A stretch of 64,000 nucleotides of DNA from Gordonia tangerina (GTDB lineage: Bacteria > Actinomycetota > Actinomycetes > Mycobacteriales > Mycobacteriaceae): contig NZ_JAKGCU010000002.1 in the NCBI RefSeq assembly GCF_021556435.1, forward strand, positions 358,458 through 422,457, written 5' to 3'. Below are positions 48,657 to 57,190 of the stretch, in pieces. A program made the translations under genes and the position numbers. The notes under the pieces were generated by a model that saw only the letters and a list, made by a program, of their open reading frames with translations, was not told where the DNA came from and did no database searches. The first letter of the stretch is position 1. Each line of letters opens with the position of its first letter.

Positions 48657-50330
48657 TCAGTCGCGGGTCAGGCGACGGTGGGTAACCCGGTGCGGGCGGG
48701 CGGCGTCTGCACCGAGACGTTCGATCTTGTTGGCCTCGTAGGCCTCGAAGTTGCCCTCGAACCAGAACCACTGGCCTTCCTCGACGTTGCCCTCCCACGC
48801 CAGGATGTGGGTACAGGTGCGGTCCAGGAACCAGCGGTCGTGGCTGATGACCACGGCACATCCGGGGAACTGTTCGAGTGCGTTCTCCAGCGAGCCGAGG
48901 GTTTCCACGTCGAGGTCGTTGGTCGGCTCGTCGAGCAGGATCAGGTTGCCGCCCTCTTTGAGGGTCAGTGCCAGGTTCAGCCGGTTGCGCTCACCACCGG
49001 AGAGCACCTCCGAACGCTTCTGCTGGTCGGGTCCCTTGAAGCCGAACGCACTCACGTACGCGCGTGAGGGCATCTCGTTCTGGCCGACCTCGATGAAGTC
49101 GTTGCCGTCGGAGACCACCTCCCACACCGTCTTCTTGGGATCGATGTTGGCGCGACCCTGGTCGACGTAACTGAGCTTGACCGTCTCGCCGACCTTGACG
49201 TTGCCGGAATCGGGCTCCTCGAGTCCGACGATGGTCTTGAACAGCGTGGTCTTACCGACGCCGTTCGGACCGATCACGCCGACGATGCCGTTGCGCGGCA
49301 GGGTGAACGACAGGTCTTTGATCAGTACCCGACCGTCGAAACCCTTGTCGAGGTGGGAGACCTCCACCACCACGTCGCCCAGACGCGGCGGGGTGGGGAT
49401 CTGGATCTCCTCGAAATCGAGCTTGCGGGTCTTCTCCGCCTCGGCGGCCATCTCCTCGTAGCGGGCCAGACGCGCCTTGTTCTTGGTCTGGCGGGCCTTC
49501 GCACCCGACCGCACCCAAGCCAACTCCTCCTTCAGTCGGCGCTGCAGCTTCTGATCCTTCTTGCCCTGCACCTCGAGGCGCTCGGCCTTCTTCTCCAGGT
49601 AGGTGGAGTAGTTGCCCTCATACGGGTGCAACTTGCCGCGGTCGACCTCACAGATCCAGCCGGCGACATGGTCGAGGAAGTACCGGTCGTGGGTGACGGC
49701 GAGAACGGCACCGGGGTAGGACGCGAGGAACTGCTCGAGCCACAGCACGCTCTCGGCGTCGAGATGGTTGGTCGGCTCATCGAGAAGCAGCAGGTCAGGC
49801 TTCTGCAGCAACAACTTGCACAGCGCCACGCGGCGTCGCTCGCCGCCGGACAGATGGGTCACCGGCGAGTCGCCGGGCGGGCAGCGCAGGGCGTCCATCG
49901 CCTGTTCGAGCTGCGAATCGAGGTCCCACGCGTCGGCGTTGTCGAGATCCTCCTGCAGCTTGCCCATCTCCTCCATCAGCTCGTCGGAGTAGTCGGTGGC
50001 CAGCGCTTCGGCGATCTCGTTGAAGCGGTCGAGCTTGACCTTGATCTCGCCCATCCCCTCCTCGACGTTCTCCTTGACCGTCTTCTCCTCGTTGAGGGGC
50101 GGCTCCTGCAGCAGGATGCCGACGGTGGCCTCGGGGTCGAGGAACGCCTCCCCGTTGGACGGCTGATCGAGTCCGGCCATGATCTTGAGGATCGACGACT
50201 TACCCGCACCGTTGGGGCCGACGACGCCGATCTTGGCGCCCGGGTAGAAGGACATGGTGACGTCGTCGAGGATGACCTTGTCGCCGTGCGCCTTGCGCAC
50301 CTTCTTCATGGTGTAGATGAACTCAGCCAC
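48657..50330 (-). CDS. ettA: Energy-dependent translational throttle protein EttA (ABC-F)
   Basis: This 557-residue ABC-F ATPase binds the ribosomal E site and gates early elongation according to ATP level. Two ABC domains carry Walker A motifs GPNGAGKSS and GPNGVGKTT, signatures LSGGERRRVAL and LSGGERNRLNL, and Walker B ending LLDEPTNHLD and LLDEPTNDLD. The interdomain linker and the EttA-type arm insertion are present; there are no membrane segments. It lies between gdh and the ssb paralogue on the same strand. Confidence 0.96.
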   Translation of the reverse strand: MAEFIYTMKKVRKAHGDKVILDDVTMSFYPGAKIGVVGPNGAGKSSILKIMAGLDQPSNGEAFLDPEATVGILLQEPPLNEEKTVKENVEEGMGEIKVKLDRFNEIAEALATDYSDELMEEMGKLQEDLDNADAWDLDSQLEQAMDALRCPPGDSPVTHLSGGERRRVALCKLLLQKPDLLLLDEPTNHLDAESVLWLEQFLASYPGAVLAVTHDRYFLDHVAGWICEVDRGKLHPYEGNYSTYLEKKAERLEVQGKKDQKLQRRLKEELAWVRSGAKARQTKNKARLARYEEMAAEAEKTRKLDFEEIQIPTPPRLGDVVVEVSHLDKGFDGRVLIKDLSFTLPRNGIVGVIGPNGVGKTTLFKTIVGLEEPDSGNVKVGETVKLSYVDQGRANIDPKKTVWEVVSDGNDFIEVGQNEMPSRAYVSAFGFKGPDQQKRSEVLSGGERNRLNLALTLKEGGNLILLDEPTNDLDVETLGSLENALEQFPGCAVVISHDRWFLDRTCTHILAWEGNVEEGQWFWFEGNFEAYEANKIERLGADAARPHRVTHRRLTRD

Positions 50331-50462
50331 TTACAGCGTCTCCTTCAGACCTAGATATCGGTCCCGCAACCGGTCACGGTGAGCACTCTCCGGGGTCGAT
50401 CCGGCCGTGTCGGCGGGATGGCACAACTTGTCCCCAGCCTAGTGGGCCGACGACGCCCGGTC

Positions 50463-50500
50463 GCGGACACCCCGCGACGCAGGGGGCGCGGGGTGTCCGC
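50463..50500 (-). terminator. Terminator after ssb paralogue
   Basis: A perfect 14-bp stem GCGGACACCCCGCG / CGCGGGGTGTCCGC with a ten-base loop lies 11 bp past the ssb stop. Confidence 0.8.
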
Positions 50501-50511
50501 GGTGTCACAGG

Positions 50512-50967
50512 TCAGGCCGCTCTGCGGGTCTCCGCGTCGGGTGCCGCACCGTCGGCGGCCGTCGCGACCTGCCGTGGTGCGGTGTCGTCGGTGGACGGCT
50601 CCTGCCCCGGAGCGCCATGAAAACTCACCACACACCTGCTCAGGTCCAACCCGACGGCGGTGGCGGTCATCTCCAGGTCGGCGCGCCGCTCGCCGTCCGC
50701 GGTGACGTACTCGTTGGTCTTGATCTGACCGTGCGCGATCACCGGGCGCCCCTTGGCCACCGCCTGCGACACACCGGTCAGCAGTCGCCGCCAGCAGCTC
50801 ACCGTGAGATACAGCGTCGGCCCGTCGATCCACTCCTGGGTGCGTTTGTCGATCCGGCGCGAGTTGCAGGCGACACGAAACGAGATCACCGCCTCCCCTG
50901 TCGTGGTCTGGCGATGACGTGGATCGGACACCACGGTCCCGATGACGGTCGTGTAGGTCTCGTACAT
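50512..50967 (-). CDS. Single-stranded DNA-binding protein paralogue (SsbB-like)
   Basis: This 151-residue OB-fold protein begins MYETYTTVIGTVVSDP and has VISFRVACNSRRI, LYLTVSCWRRL and GRPVIAHGQIKTNEY, the SSB core. It lacks the acidic DDEPPF-type tip of the main SSB, so it is the second paralogue (Rv2478c position), used for repair or competence-like processes. A GGAGGAG site precedes the ATG at 50967; the longer open frame is not supported. Confidence 0.92.
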   Translation of the reverse strand: MYETYTTVIGTVVSDPRHRQTTTGEAVISFRVACNSRRIDKRTQEWIDGPTLYLTVSCWRRLLTGVSQAVAKGRPVIAHGQIKTNEYVTADGERRADLEMTATAVGLDLSRCVVSFHGAPGQEPSTDDTAPRQVATAADGAAPDAETRRAA

Positions 50968-51094
50968 GCTCTCGACTCCTCCGTTCGGTGCTTGCCACGT
51001 CGTCGCGTGACTGCAGTCAGCATCTCTCCAGAGGTGGCCCCGCAACGGGACCGCGACAACATCTGTGGACAACTCCTCGGGTGTCCCGAACAGG

Positions 51095-53122
51095 TCACTT
51101 GCGCTTGTTGAGTTCCGAGAGCATCTCGTTGTAGCTGTTGAGGTCGGCGTCATGGTCACGCACCGCCCGACGGTCGTAACGACGCGCCTGCCGCTCATCC
51201 TGGCGCCGCCATTGCACCAGCAACGCCAGCATGATTACCACCAGCGGGATCTCACCGGTGGCCCAGGCGATCCCCCCGCCGACGCGCTGGTCGTCGAACA
51301 GCTCGTAGTCCCAGGGCAGATTGAGCCCGCGGTAGTAGCTCTCGGCGATCACGGCGCTGGTCATCATCAGCGCCACGCCGAAGAAGGCGTGGAACGGCAA
51401 CGAACCCATCACGATGCCGAGTTTGGCCACCGGCGTCACCTGCCGTGGCGCGGGGTCGATACCGATGACGAGCCAGTAGAACAGGTAGCCGCTGACCACG
51501 AAGTGCACGTTCATGAGCAGATGCGCCGCGTGGTAGGGAACGATCGTCTCGAACAGGCCGCTGAGGTACAGCAGGTAGAAGCTGCCGACAAAGATGACCG
51601 CGGCGATCGCCGGGTGGGTCAGGAACCGCGACGGCGCACTGTGGATGGCCGACTGTATCCATTCCCGCAAGCCCGGCGGATTACCTCGGCCGGCGGGCGG
51701 CAGAGCACGTAGCGCCAGGGTCACCGGACCACCGAGCACCAACAGCACCGGGATCATCATCGACATCGACATGTGCGCGATCATGTGCACGCTGAACATC
51801 GCAGGCGAGTACCGACCGAGGCCCGACGAGGTGGTGAACAGCAGCAGCGCGCAGCCCAGTATCCAGGCGACGGTGCGGCCCACCGGCCAGTGGTCACCGC
51901 GTCGTCGCAAACGCACCACGCCCCGCAGGTACACCACCGCCAGGACGATCGCCAGGGCGCCGAACAGCAGGTCGAATCGCCAGTCGAACGCGATGCGCGC
52001 AAGCGTCGGCGGCCCGTCGATGCGGTAACCGATCTGGTTCTCCACCGCGCTGATGTCGGCGACCTCCCCGGCCGGGGGCGGAGTGCGCGACAACCCCACC
52101 GCCAGTCCGAAAGTGATCGCGAAGACCAGGACCTCGACGAGCCCGAACCGGACGAACAGGGATCGCTCGGCGGGCTCGTCGGCCAGTCGGGCGATCGTCG
52201 CCCGCCGGTGCCACGCGCCGAGTGCCCCCAGGACCACCAACGCGGACACCTTGGCCAGCACCAGCGCGCCGTAGACGTCGGTGAACAGATCCGCGAGTGA
52301 CATCCGCACCAGTGCATTGATCACGCCGCTGACTCCGACGACGAGGATCGCCCAGAAAGCGACGCGAGAGAACCGCGCGACCGCCAGCACACGCCACCGG
52401 CCACCGGCGAAGGCGTAGAGCAGCACGGCGAAGAGTCCGCCCATCCACACCGCCGCGCCGACGATGTGCAGGATCAGGCTGTTGGTGGCGAGGTCGTGAT
52501 TGCCGCCGGTCGAGGAATGGCCTGCCAGCGCGATCGGCATCAGGCTCATCACTGCGATGCCGAGTACCGCGACGGTCCAGCCCCACCGCAGCACGACGCG
52601 GGCGGTCGCGGCGGCGACCAGGGCGAAGACAGCCGTCCACAGCCAGGTACGCGCGTCGGCAACCTGCGAGTACGCGGTGATGAGGTTGGCCGGCCGCATC
52701 GTCTCCGAAAGGGGCTGCCCGCTCACGTTGGAGATGGAGAGCGGGATCATCAGCACCGCACAGATGGCCCACGCCAGCGACGCGGACGCGGCGATCCGGA
52801 TCGCCCGGTACCCGCCGACGTCGAGCACCCCATCGGCCTGGGGTGGCACGAAGAACGCGGCGAACAGCGCGGACCCGACCGCGACCGCGGCCGCTACCTC
52901 CCCGACCGCGGTGACCGCGGCAACGCCGTAGGTGGTGATCCACCCAGGATCGGGGACCCCGGCCAGTTCGACCGCCGATGCCGCCGACAGCGCCGTCGCC
53001 ACGATCGCCACGAGACTGGCCATCCATCCCGACGCCCAGGCGAGTCCCGCGACGATGCCGCGCTGCTCACGCATCGAGTCCCGGCCGGACGTGGCCGGAA
53101 CTGTCGGCGTTGCGCTGGTCAT
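51095..53122 (-). CDS. CopD-CtaG fusion membrane protein (copper / cytochrome oxidase assembly)
   Basis: This 675-residue protein has about 14 membrane helices in two parts. Residues 1-350 match CopD-type copper-resistance proteins (AGHSSTGGNHDLATNSLILHI with conserved His). Residues 380-640 match CtaG (caa3 assembly), with MFSVHMIAHMSMSMMIPVLLVLG, HAAHLLMNVHFVVSGYLFYW and PFHAFFG, rich in His and Met for copper. It would move copper across the membrane for oxidase assembly; the fusion is standard in mycobacteria (Rv0102). TACAGT lies 6 nt before the ATG at 53122, a leaderless start. No cta genes are adjacent. Confidence 0.9.
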   Translation of the reverse strand: MTSATPTVPATSGRDSMREQRGIVAGLAWASGWMASLVAIVATALSAASAVELAGVPDPGWITTYGVAAVTAVGEVAAAVAVGSALFAAFFVPPQADGVLDVGGYRAIRIAASASLAWAICAVLMIPLSISNVSGQPLSETMRPANLITAYSQVADARTWLWTAVFALVAAATARVVLRWGWTVAVLGIAVMSLMPIALAGHSSTGGNHDLATNSLILHIVGAAVWMGGLFAVLLYAFAGGRWRVLAVARFSRVAFWAILVVGVSGVINALVRMSLADLFTDVYGALVLAKVSALVVLGALGAWHRRATIARLADEPAERSLFVRFGLVEVLVFAITFGLAVGLSRTPPPAGEVADISAVENQIGYRIDGPPTLARIAFDWRFDLLFGALAIVLAVVYLRGVVRLRRRGDHWPVGRTVAWILGCALLLFTTSSGLGRYSPAMFSVHMIAHMSMSMMIPVLLVLGGPVTLALRALPPAGRGNPPGLREWIQSAIHSAPSRFLTHPAIAAVIFVGSFYLLYLSGLFETIVPYHAAHLLMNVHFVVSGYLFYWLVIGIDPAPRQVTPVAKLGIVMGSLPFHAFFGVALMMTSAVIAESYYRGLNLPWDYELFDDQRVGGGIAWATGEIPLVVIMLALLVQWRRQDERQARRYDRRAVRDHDADLNSYNEMLSELNKRK

Positions 53123-53128
53123 GGGACA

Positions 53129-53148
53129 ACTGTAGGACGGGCTATACT
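53129..53148. promoter_or_regulatory. Back-to-back -10 boxes (CopD-CtaG and tRNA-Arg)
   Basis: On the minus strand TACAGT (53134-53129) is 6 nt before the CopD-CtaG ATG. On the plus strand TATACT (53143-53148) lies 30 bp ahead of tRNA-Arg. The two face away from each other with 8 bp between. Confidence 0.5.
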
Positions 53149-53178
53149 CGCCCACGCTGCCGCCTCAGGGCGGCATCA

Positions 53179-53252
53179 GCCTCCGTAGCTCAGGTGGATA
53201 GAGCAAGGGCCTTCTAATCCCTAGGTCGCAGGTTCGAATCCTGCCGGGGGCA
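53179..53252 (+). tRNA. tRNA-Arg (UCU)
   Basis: The acceptor stem GCCTCCG / CGGGGGC includes one T-G pair. The anticodon loop CTTCTAA gives anticodon TCT, reading AGA, a rare codon here. The anticodon stem has one C-T mismatch at its base. CCA is not encoded. A hairpin and a repeated GGCCGACCTCCGG follow. Confidence 0.93.
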
Positions 53253-53382
53253 CTGTGCACACCCTGGCCGACCTCCGGTCGGTGTGCGCATCCCGGCCGA
53301 CCTCCGGCGTGTGGACATCCCCGCCTTCGGGACCAAGGTCCCGTTGTCCCGCGGAAACCGCGCGGGGTCACCGCCCGACTCG

Positions 53383-53388
53383 TAACAT
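53383..53388 (+). promoter_or_regulatory. -10 box (TAACAT) of leaderless microprotein
   Basis: TAACAT lies 7 nt before the ATG at 53396. There is no ribosome-binding site. Confidence 0.45.
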
Positions 53389-53395
53389 CCCTCAC

Positions 53396-53491
53396 ATGGA
53401 CTACATGTGGGTGATGCCGGCCGTGGCGTTCGTCTCGTGCGTGATCATCGGGATCGGGTTCGTGATGGGGATACCGGGCAGCAAAGACTGA
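53396..53491 (+). CDS. 31-residue single-helix membrane microprotein
   Basis: The frame encodes 31 residues: a start MDYMWV, a helix of about 20 hydrophobic residues (AVAFVSCVIIGIGFVMGI) and a polar end PGSKD. One cysteine lies in the helix. It has its own TANNNT box at leaderless spacing and is ended by a hairpin 6 bp after the stop. This complete transcription unit supports a real gene. I do not recognise the family; it would sit in the cytoplasmic membrane, perhaps as a regulator or small subunit. Confidence 0.6.
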   Translation: MDYMWVMPAVAFVSCVIIGIGFVMGIPGSKD

Positions 53492-53496
53492 GCGAC

Positions 53497-53514
53497 CGTG
53501 CTCGATGGAGCACG
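53497..53514. terminator. Terminator between microprotein and uracil permease
   Basis: CGTGCTC-GATG-GAGCACG, a 7-bp stem, lies between convergent stops. Confidence 0.6.
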
Positions 53515-53520
53515 CCCGCG

Positions 53521-54792
53521 TCAGGTGGTGACCGTCCCCCGCCACCGGCCGATCAGCGCCATCGAGTGGTAGATGGCCAGCGCGGCGCCGGCCCCCAGGG
53601 CGATGCCGCCGAAGTTCAGGTCACCGACCTCCCAGGTGAAGTCGGCGATGCCGATCACCAATGGGATGGCCGCGGTGAACTGATTGACCGGCCGTCCGAA
53701 GTCCACCCGGTTGGTGACCCAGATGTGCACGCCCAGAATGCCGACCAGGCCATAGAGCGCGGTCGTCACGCCACCGAGCACACCCGGCGGGACCGCGGCG
53801 ATCACCGCGCCGACCTTGGGCGATAGTCCCAGCAGGATCGCGGCCGCGCCCGCCACCCAGTAGGCGGCGGTCGAATACACCTTGGTGGCCGCCATGACCC
53901 CGATGTTCTCGGCGTAGGTGGTGGTCGCCGACCCGCCGCCGCTACCGGCCAGCACGGTGGCCAGGCCGTCGGCGGCCAACGCCCGCCCGATCCTGCGGTC
54001 ATAGTTGATGCCGGTCATCGTCGACACCGACTTCACGTGGCCGATGTTCTCCACCAGCAGCACCAGCACCACCGGCAGGAACATCGGGATCACCGACAGG
54101 TGGAAACTCGGCGCCTGGAACTCCGGCAGGCCGACCCACGCCGCGTCACTGATCCCGGTGGTGTCGACCTTGTCGAAAATCAGCGAGATCACATAGCCGA
54201 AGATGACGCTCAGAAAGATGGCCAGTCGGCCCAGCATGCCCCGGAACACCACCACCGACGCGACCAGTAACACCAGGACCACGGTGGCGATGACCGGATC
54301 CTGCTCGTAGTTGGCCTTCGCGGTGGGTGCGAGGTTCAGCCCGATGAGGGCGACGATCGTGCCGGTCACCACCGGCGGCATCAACACCTCGACCCAGCCG
54401 ATGCCCGCGAAATGCGCGATCGCGCCGATCACCAGCAGTAGCGCGCCCACCACCACGATGCCGCCGAGCGCGGCCGATTGCCCCGTGGACGCAGTCGCGG
54501 CGAGTACCGGCGCGATGATCGCGAAACTCGACCCCAGGTAGCTCGGCAGGCGGTTGCGCGTGATGAGCAGGAACAGCAGCGTGCCGATCCCGGAGAACAA
54601 CAGCGTCGTCGACGGTGGGAAGCCGGTGAGTACCGGCACCAGGAACGTCGCGCCGAACATCGCGACCACGTGCTGCAGGCCGATCCCCACGGTCTTCGAC
54701 CAGCCAAGCCGTTCGTCCGGGGCGATCACCCCACCACCCTCAACCCGCTGCCAGAACAGGAAACCCCTCGGTCGCGTGTGCGGTGTCGCCAT
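53521..54792 (-). CDS. NCS2-family uracil/xanthine permease
   Basis: This 423-residue permease imports a nucleobase, most likely uracil, with protons. It has 12-14 hydrophobic segments, the NCS2 motif LQHVVAMFGATFLVP, the substrate-site ENIGHVKS and the GSATTTYAENIGVMAATK motif. The ATG at 54792 follows CACACT by 7 nt and has no ribosome-binding site, so it may be leaderless. It is divergent from nsrR. No pyrimidine genes are near. Confidence 0.88.
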   Translation of the reverse strand: MATPHTRPRGFLFWQRVEGGGVIAPDERLGWSKTVGIGLQHVVAMFGATFLVPVLTGFPPSTTLLFSGIGTLLFLLITRNRLPSYLGSSFAIIAPVLAATASTGQSAALGGIVVVGALLLVIGAIAHFAGIGWVEVLMPPVVTGTIVALIGLNLAPTAKANYEQDPVIATVVLVLLVASVVVFRGMLGRLAIFLSVIFGYVISLIFDKVDTTGISDAAWVGLPEFQAPSFHLSVIPMFLPVVLVLLVENIGHVKSVSTMTGINYDRRIGRALAADGLATVLAGSGGGSATTTYAENIGVMAATKVYSTAAYWVAGAAAILLGLSPKVGAVIAAVPPGVLGGVTTALYGLVGILGVHIWVTNRVDFGRPVNQFTAAIPLVIGIADFTWEVGDLNFGGIALGAGAALAIYHSMALIGRWRGTVTT

Positions 54793-54862
54793 GGGACTCA
54801 GTGTGGCGCATGGCGGGTCGGCCTGCGGCCCAACGCGCAAGGTGACCGGCATCACGCGCAGT

Positions 54863-54891
54863 AAATATGCATCCTGTATTCCAATTATGGT
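54863..54891 (+). promoter_or_regulatory. nsrR promoter with candidate NsrR operator
   Basis: An AT-rich stretch (54863-54886) contains AATATGCATCC and, inverted, AATTGGAATAC, which agree at about 7 of 11 positions and resemble NsrR half-sites. TATGGT (54886-54891) could be the -10, with a leader of about 5 nt. The layout suggests NsrR represses its own operon; that is inference. Confidence 0.4.
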
Positions 54892-54902
54892 CTACTCGAT
54901 TC

Positions 54903-55406
54903 ATGCAACTGACCCGGTTCACCGACATCGGCCTCCGGGTGGTGATGCGCCTCGCCGTCGCCGGTGAAAACGATTCGGACCCAACAGTCCTCACCACAAA
55001 GACCTTGGCCGCAGAACTCGCGGTGCCGTACACCCACGTGGCGAAGGTGGTGGGCCGACTGTCCGAGATGGGAGTCGTACACGCACGTCGGGGACGCAGC
55101 GGCGGCCTGGCGATCACCGACCTCGGGCGCGAGGCACGGGTGGGCTGGCTGGCGCAGAGCCTCGAGGGCACTGATGAGGTGGTCGATTGCGAAGCGCCCC
55201 AACCCTGCCCGCTGCGTCGGGCATGTCGGCTGCGGGGTGCGCTGGCCCGGGCGCGCACGGCGTTCTTCACCAGCCTCGACGAACAAACCGTGGCCGACCT
55301 CGTCGGCGAACCGACCGCCGCCGTACTGCTGTCGCTGACACCACGAGTCCCCGACGACACGACCAGCACTACGCACCCCAGAGCTGACAAGAGCACTACC
55401 CCCTGA
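54903..55406 (+). CDS. nsrR: NsrR, nitric-oxide-sensing Rrf2 repressor
   Basis: This 167-residue Rrf2 regulator has a winged helix (LTRFTDIGLRVVMRLAV, then HVAKVVGRLSEMGVV, then RGRSGGLAI). Its Fe-S cluster cysteines are C96, C102 and C108 (C-x5-C-x5-C), the spacing of Streptomyces NsrR. NO destroys the cluster and releases DNA. hmp follows 45 nt downstream, so sensor and NO-detoxifying enzyme form one operon. A Thr-rich tail ends the protein. Confidence 0.92.
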   Translation: MQLTRFTDIGLRVVMRLAVAGENDSDPTVLTTKTLAAELAVPYTHVAKVVGRLSEMGVVHARRGRSGGLAITDLGREARVGWLAQSLEGTDEVVDCEAPQPCPLRRACRLRGALARARTAFFTSLDEQTVADLVGEPTAAVLLSLTPRVPDDTTSTTHPRADKSTTP

Positions 55407-55451
55407 CGATCGAGATCTGAGCACCATCGCCACCGAGGAACAGGAGTCCCC

Positions 55452-56633
55452 ATGTTGTCCGACACCCAACGGCGCACCCTCGCCGCTAGTCTGCCGTCGG
55501 TGCAATCCGCGCTCGGCGAGATCACCACCCGGTTCTACCAAGGACTGTTCACGGCACATCCGGAGTTGCGCGACAACCTGTTCAACCGAACGCATCAGCA
55601 GACCGGTGAACAATCCCAGGCGCTGGCCGGAGCGGTGGCCGCCTTCGCCGGACTGCAACTCGAGCCCGACATCCGGCGCCAACGTCTCATCCTCGACCGG
55701 ATCGCGCACAAGCATGCGTCACTGGGCGTGACGCGCGACCAGTACGCCGTCGTACACGAGCATCTGTTCGCAGCGATCGTGGCGGTGTTGGGCGACTCGG
55801 TGACCGCCGAGGTCGCCGACGCGTGGGATCAGTTGTATTGGGACATGGCCGACCTGCTCATCGCGACCGAGAACGACCTGTACGACCACGCCGGCGTGGC
55901 GCCCGGTCAGGTGTGGCGCGAGGTCCGCGTCGTCGAACGTACCCAGGAGTCACCGGACACGATCGCGCTGAAGCTGATCGGCGCCGACGATCGACCACTG
56001 CCGGGATTCACTCCCGGACAGTACATCTCGGTACAGGTGCGTCTTCCCGACGGTGCGCAACAGATCCGCCAGTACAGCCTGACCGGGGCGCCGACCGCAC
56101 CCGGATGGCGGATCAGCGTGAAACTGGCCGGCGAGGTCTCGGAATATCTGCACACTGAGGTGTTCGAGGGTGATTCGCTCCGGGTGAGCGCCCCGTTCGG
56201 AGATCTCGTCCTGCCCGACGACGACGCGCCGATGGTCCTCGCCTCCGCCGGAATCGGCTGCACCCCCGTCATCGGCCTGCTCGAAGCGATGGCCAACGCG
56301 CGGGACCCGCGATCGGTGACGGTTCTGCATGCGGATCGCTCACGCGACCGCCAACCTCACCGTGGCCGGCTCGCCGCCCTGGTCGACGCGCTGCCCGATG
56401 CCCGACTGGTCCAGTGGTACGAGAACGCGTCGCCCCACGTCATCTCCGCATCGGTACGACGCGGCCAGATGTCTCTACATGACCTGCAGCTGGATCGATC
56501 AGCACACGTGATGCTTTGCGGCCCAGGCGGATTTCTGTCAACGATGCGCGCGGAGTTCCTCTCCCGTGGAATCGACGAAGACCGCGTGCACTACGAGGCC
56601 TTCGGCCCCGAACTACTGCGATCGAAGTCCTGA
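55452..56633 (+). CDS. hmp: Flavohaemoprotein, nitric oxide dioxygenase
   Basis: Hmp (393 residues) turns NO and O2 into nitrate using NAD(P)H. The globin domain (1-140) starts LSDTQRRTLAASLPSVQ and has the haem His in HKHASLGV. The FAD domain has RQYSLTGAP and the NAD domain GIGCTPVIGLLEAM and MLCGPGGFL. Length is typical. AGGAG lies 5 nt before the ATG. Its stop overlaps the ATG of the next gene (TGATG). Confidence 0.95.
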   Translation: MLSDTQRRTLAASLPSVQSALGEITTRFYQGLFTAHPELRDNLFNRTHQQTGEQSQALAGAVAAFAGLQLEPDIRRQRLILDRIAHKHASLGVTRDQYAVVHEHLFAAIVAVLGDSVTAEVADAWDQLYWDMADLLIATENDLYDHAGVAPGQVWREVRVVERTQESPDTIALKLIGADDRPLPGFTPGQYISVQVRLPDGAQQIRQYSLTGAPTAPGWRISVKLAGEVSEYLHTEVFEGDSLRVSAPFGDLVLPDDDAPMVLASAGIGCTPVIGLLEAMANARDPRSVTVLHADRSRDRQPHRGRLAALVDALPDARLVQWYENASPHVISASVRRGQMSLHDLQLDRSAHVMLCGPGGFLSTMRAEFLSRGIDEDRVHYEAFGPELLRSKS

Positions 56634-57058
56634 TGACCGCCACGGACGCCCTCGTCGGCGCGTGCACATTCCTCTGGTTGGGCATGGTGCTGGCAATCTC
56701 GTTCCTGGAGGCACCACTCAAGTTCCGTGCACCCGGGGTCACCCTGCCGATCGGGCTGGGGATCGGCCGTCTGGTGTTCCGCGCGCTCAACGCCGTGGAG
56801 TTGCTGTGGGCCGTCGCCATCGTCGTCGCCGTGGTCGCCGGTGATCCCCCGGCTGCGGCGGTACCTGTCGCAGCCGGTGTCGCAGTCGGGGCGCTCGCCG
56901 TCCAACTCGTTGGCGTGCGCCCGCGATTGACCCGGCGCTCGGATGCCGTCCTGGCCGGCCGCACCGGACCCCGGAGCCACGCACACCTCGTCTATGTAGC
57001 CCTTGAGGTGATCAAGGTGGTGGCGCTCATCTGGCTCGGTGTGGCGGCGCTGACCTGA
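56633..57058 (+). CDS. Four-helix membrane protein coupled to hmp
   Basis: This 141-residue protein has four hydrophobic segments: GACTFLWLGMVLAISFLEAP, NAVELLWAVAIVVAVVAG, AAAVPVAAGVAVGALAVQLV and VALEVIKVVALIWLGV. I do not recognise the family with certainty. The pattern with a Pro after helix 1 and an Asn-Glu in helix 2 recalls TMEM205/DUF4149-like proteins. Its start overlaps the hmp stop, so it is co-translated with the NO-detoxifying enzyme and probably under NsrR. A role in NO or haem stress is inferred from coupling only. Confidence 0.75.
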   Translation: MTATDALVGACTFLWLGMVLAISFLEAPLKFRAPGVTLPIGLGIGRLVFRALNAVELLWAVAIVVAVVAGDPPAAAVPVAAGVAVGALAVQLVGVRPRLTRRSDAVLAGRTGPRSHAHLVYVALEVIKVVALIWLGVAALT

Positions 57059-57190
57059 GCCCCAGAGGTCGCCACGTGGCGCTGACAGCGTTCTCCCAGT
57101 TCCGCGGAAGCTGGCCCGAAGGATGGCCGCCTAGGTTCTTCTCGGGTCGGCGTTGCCGCCGGCCGCAACTCACGGGAGGGCCGCATCCAG

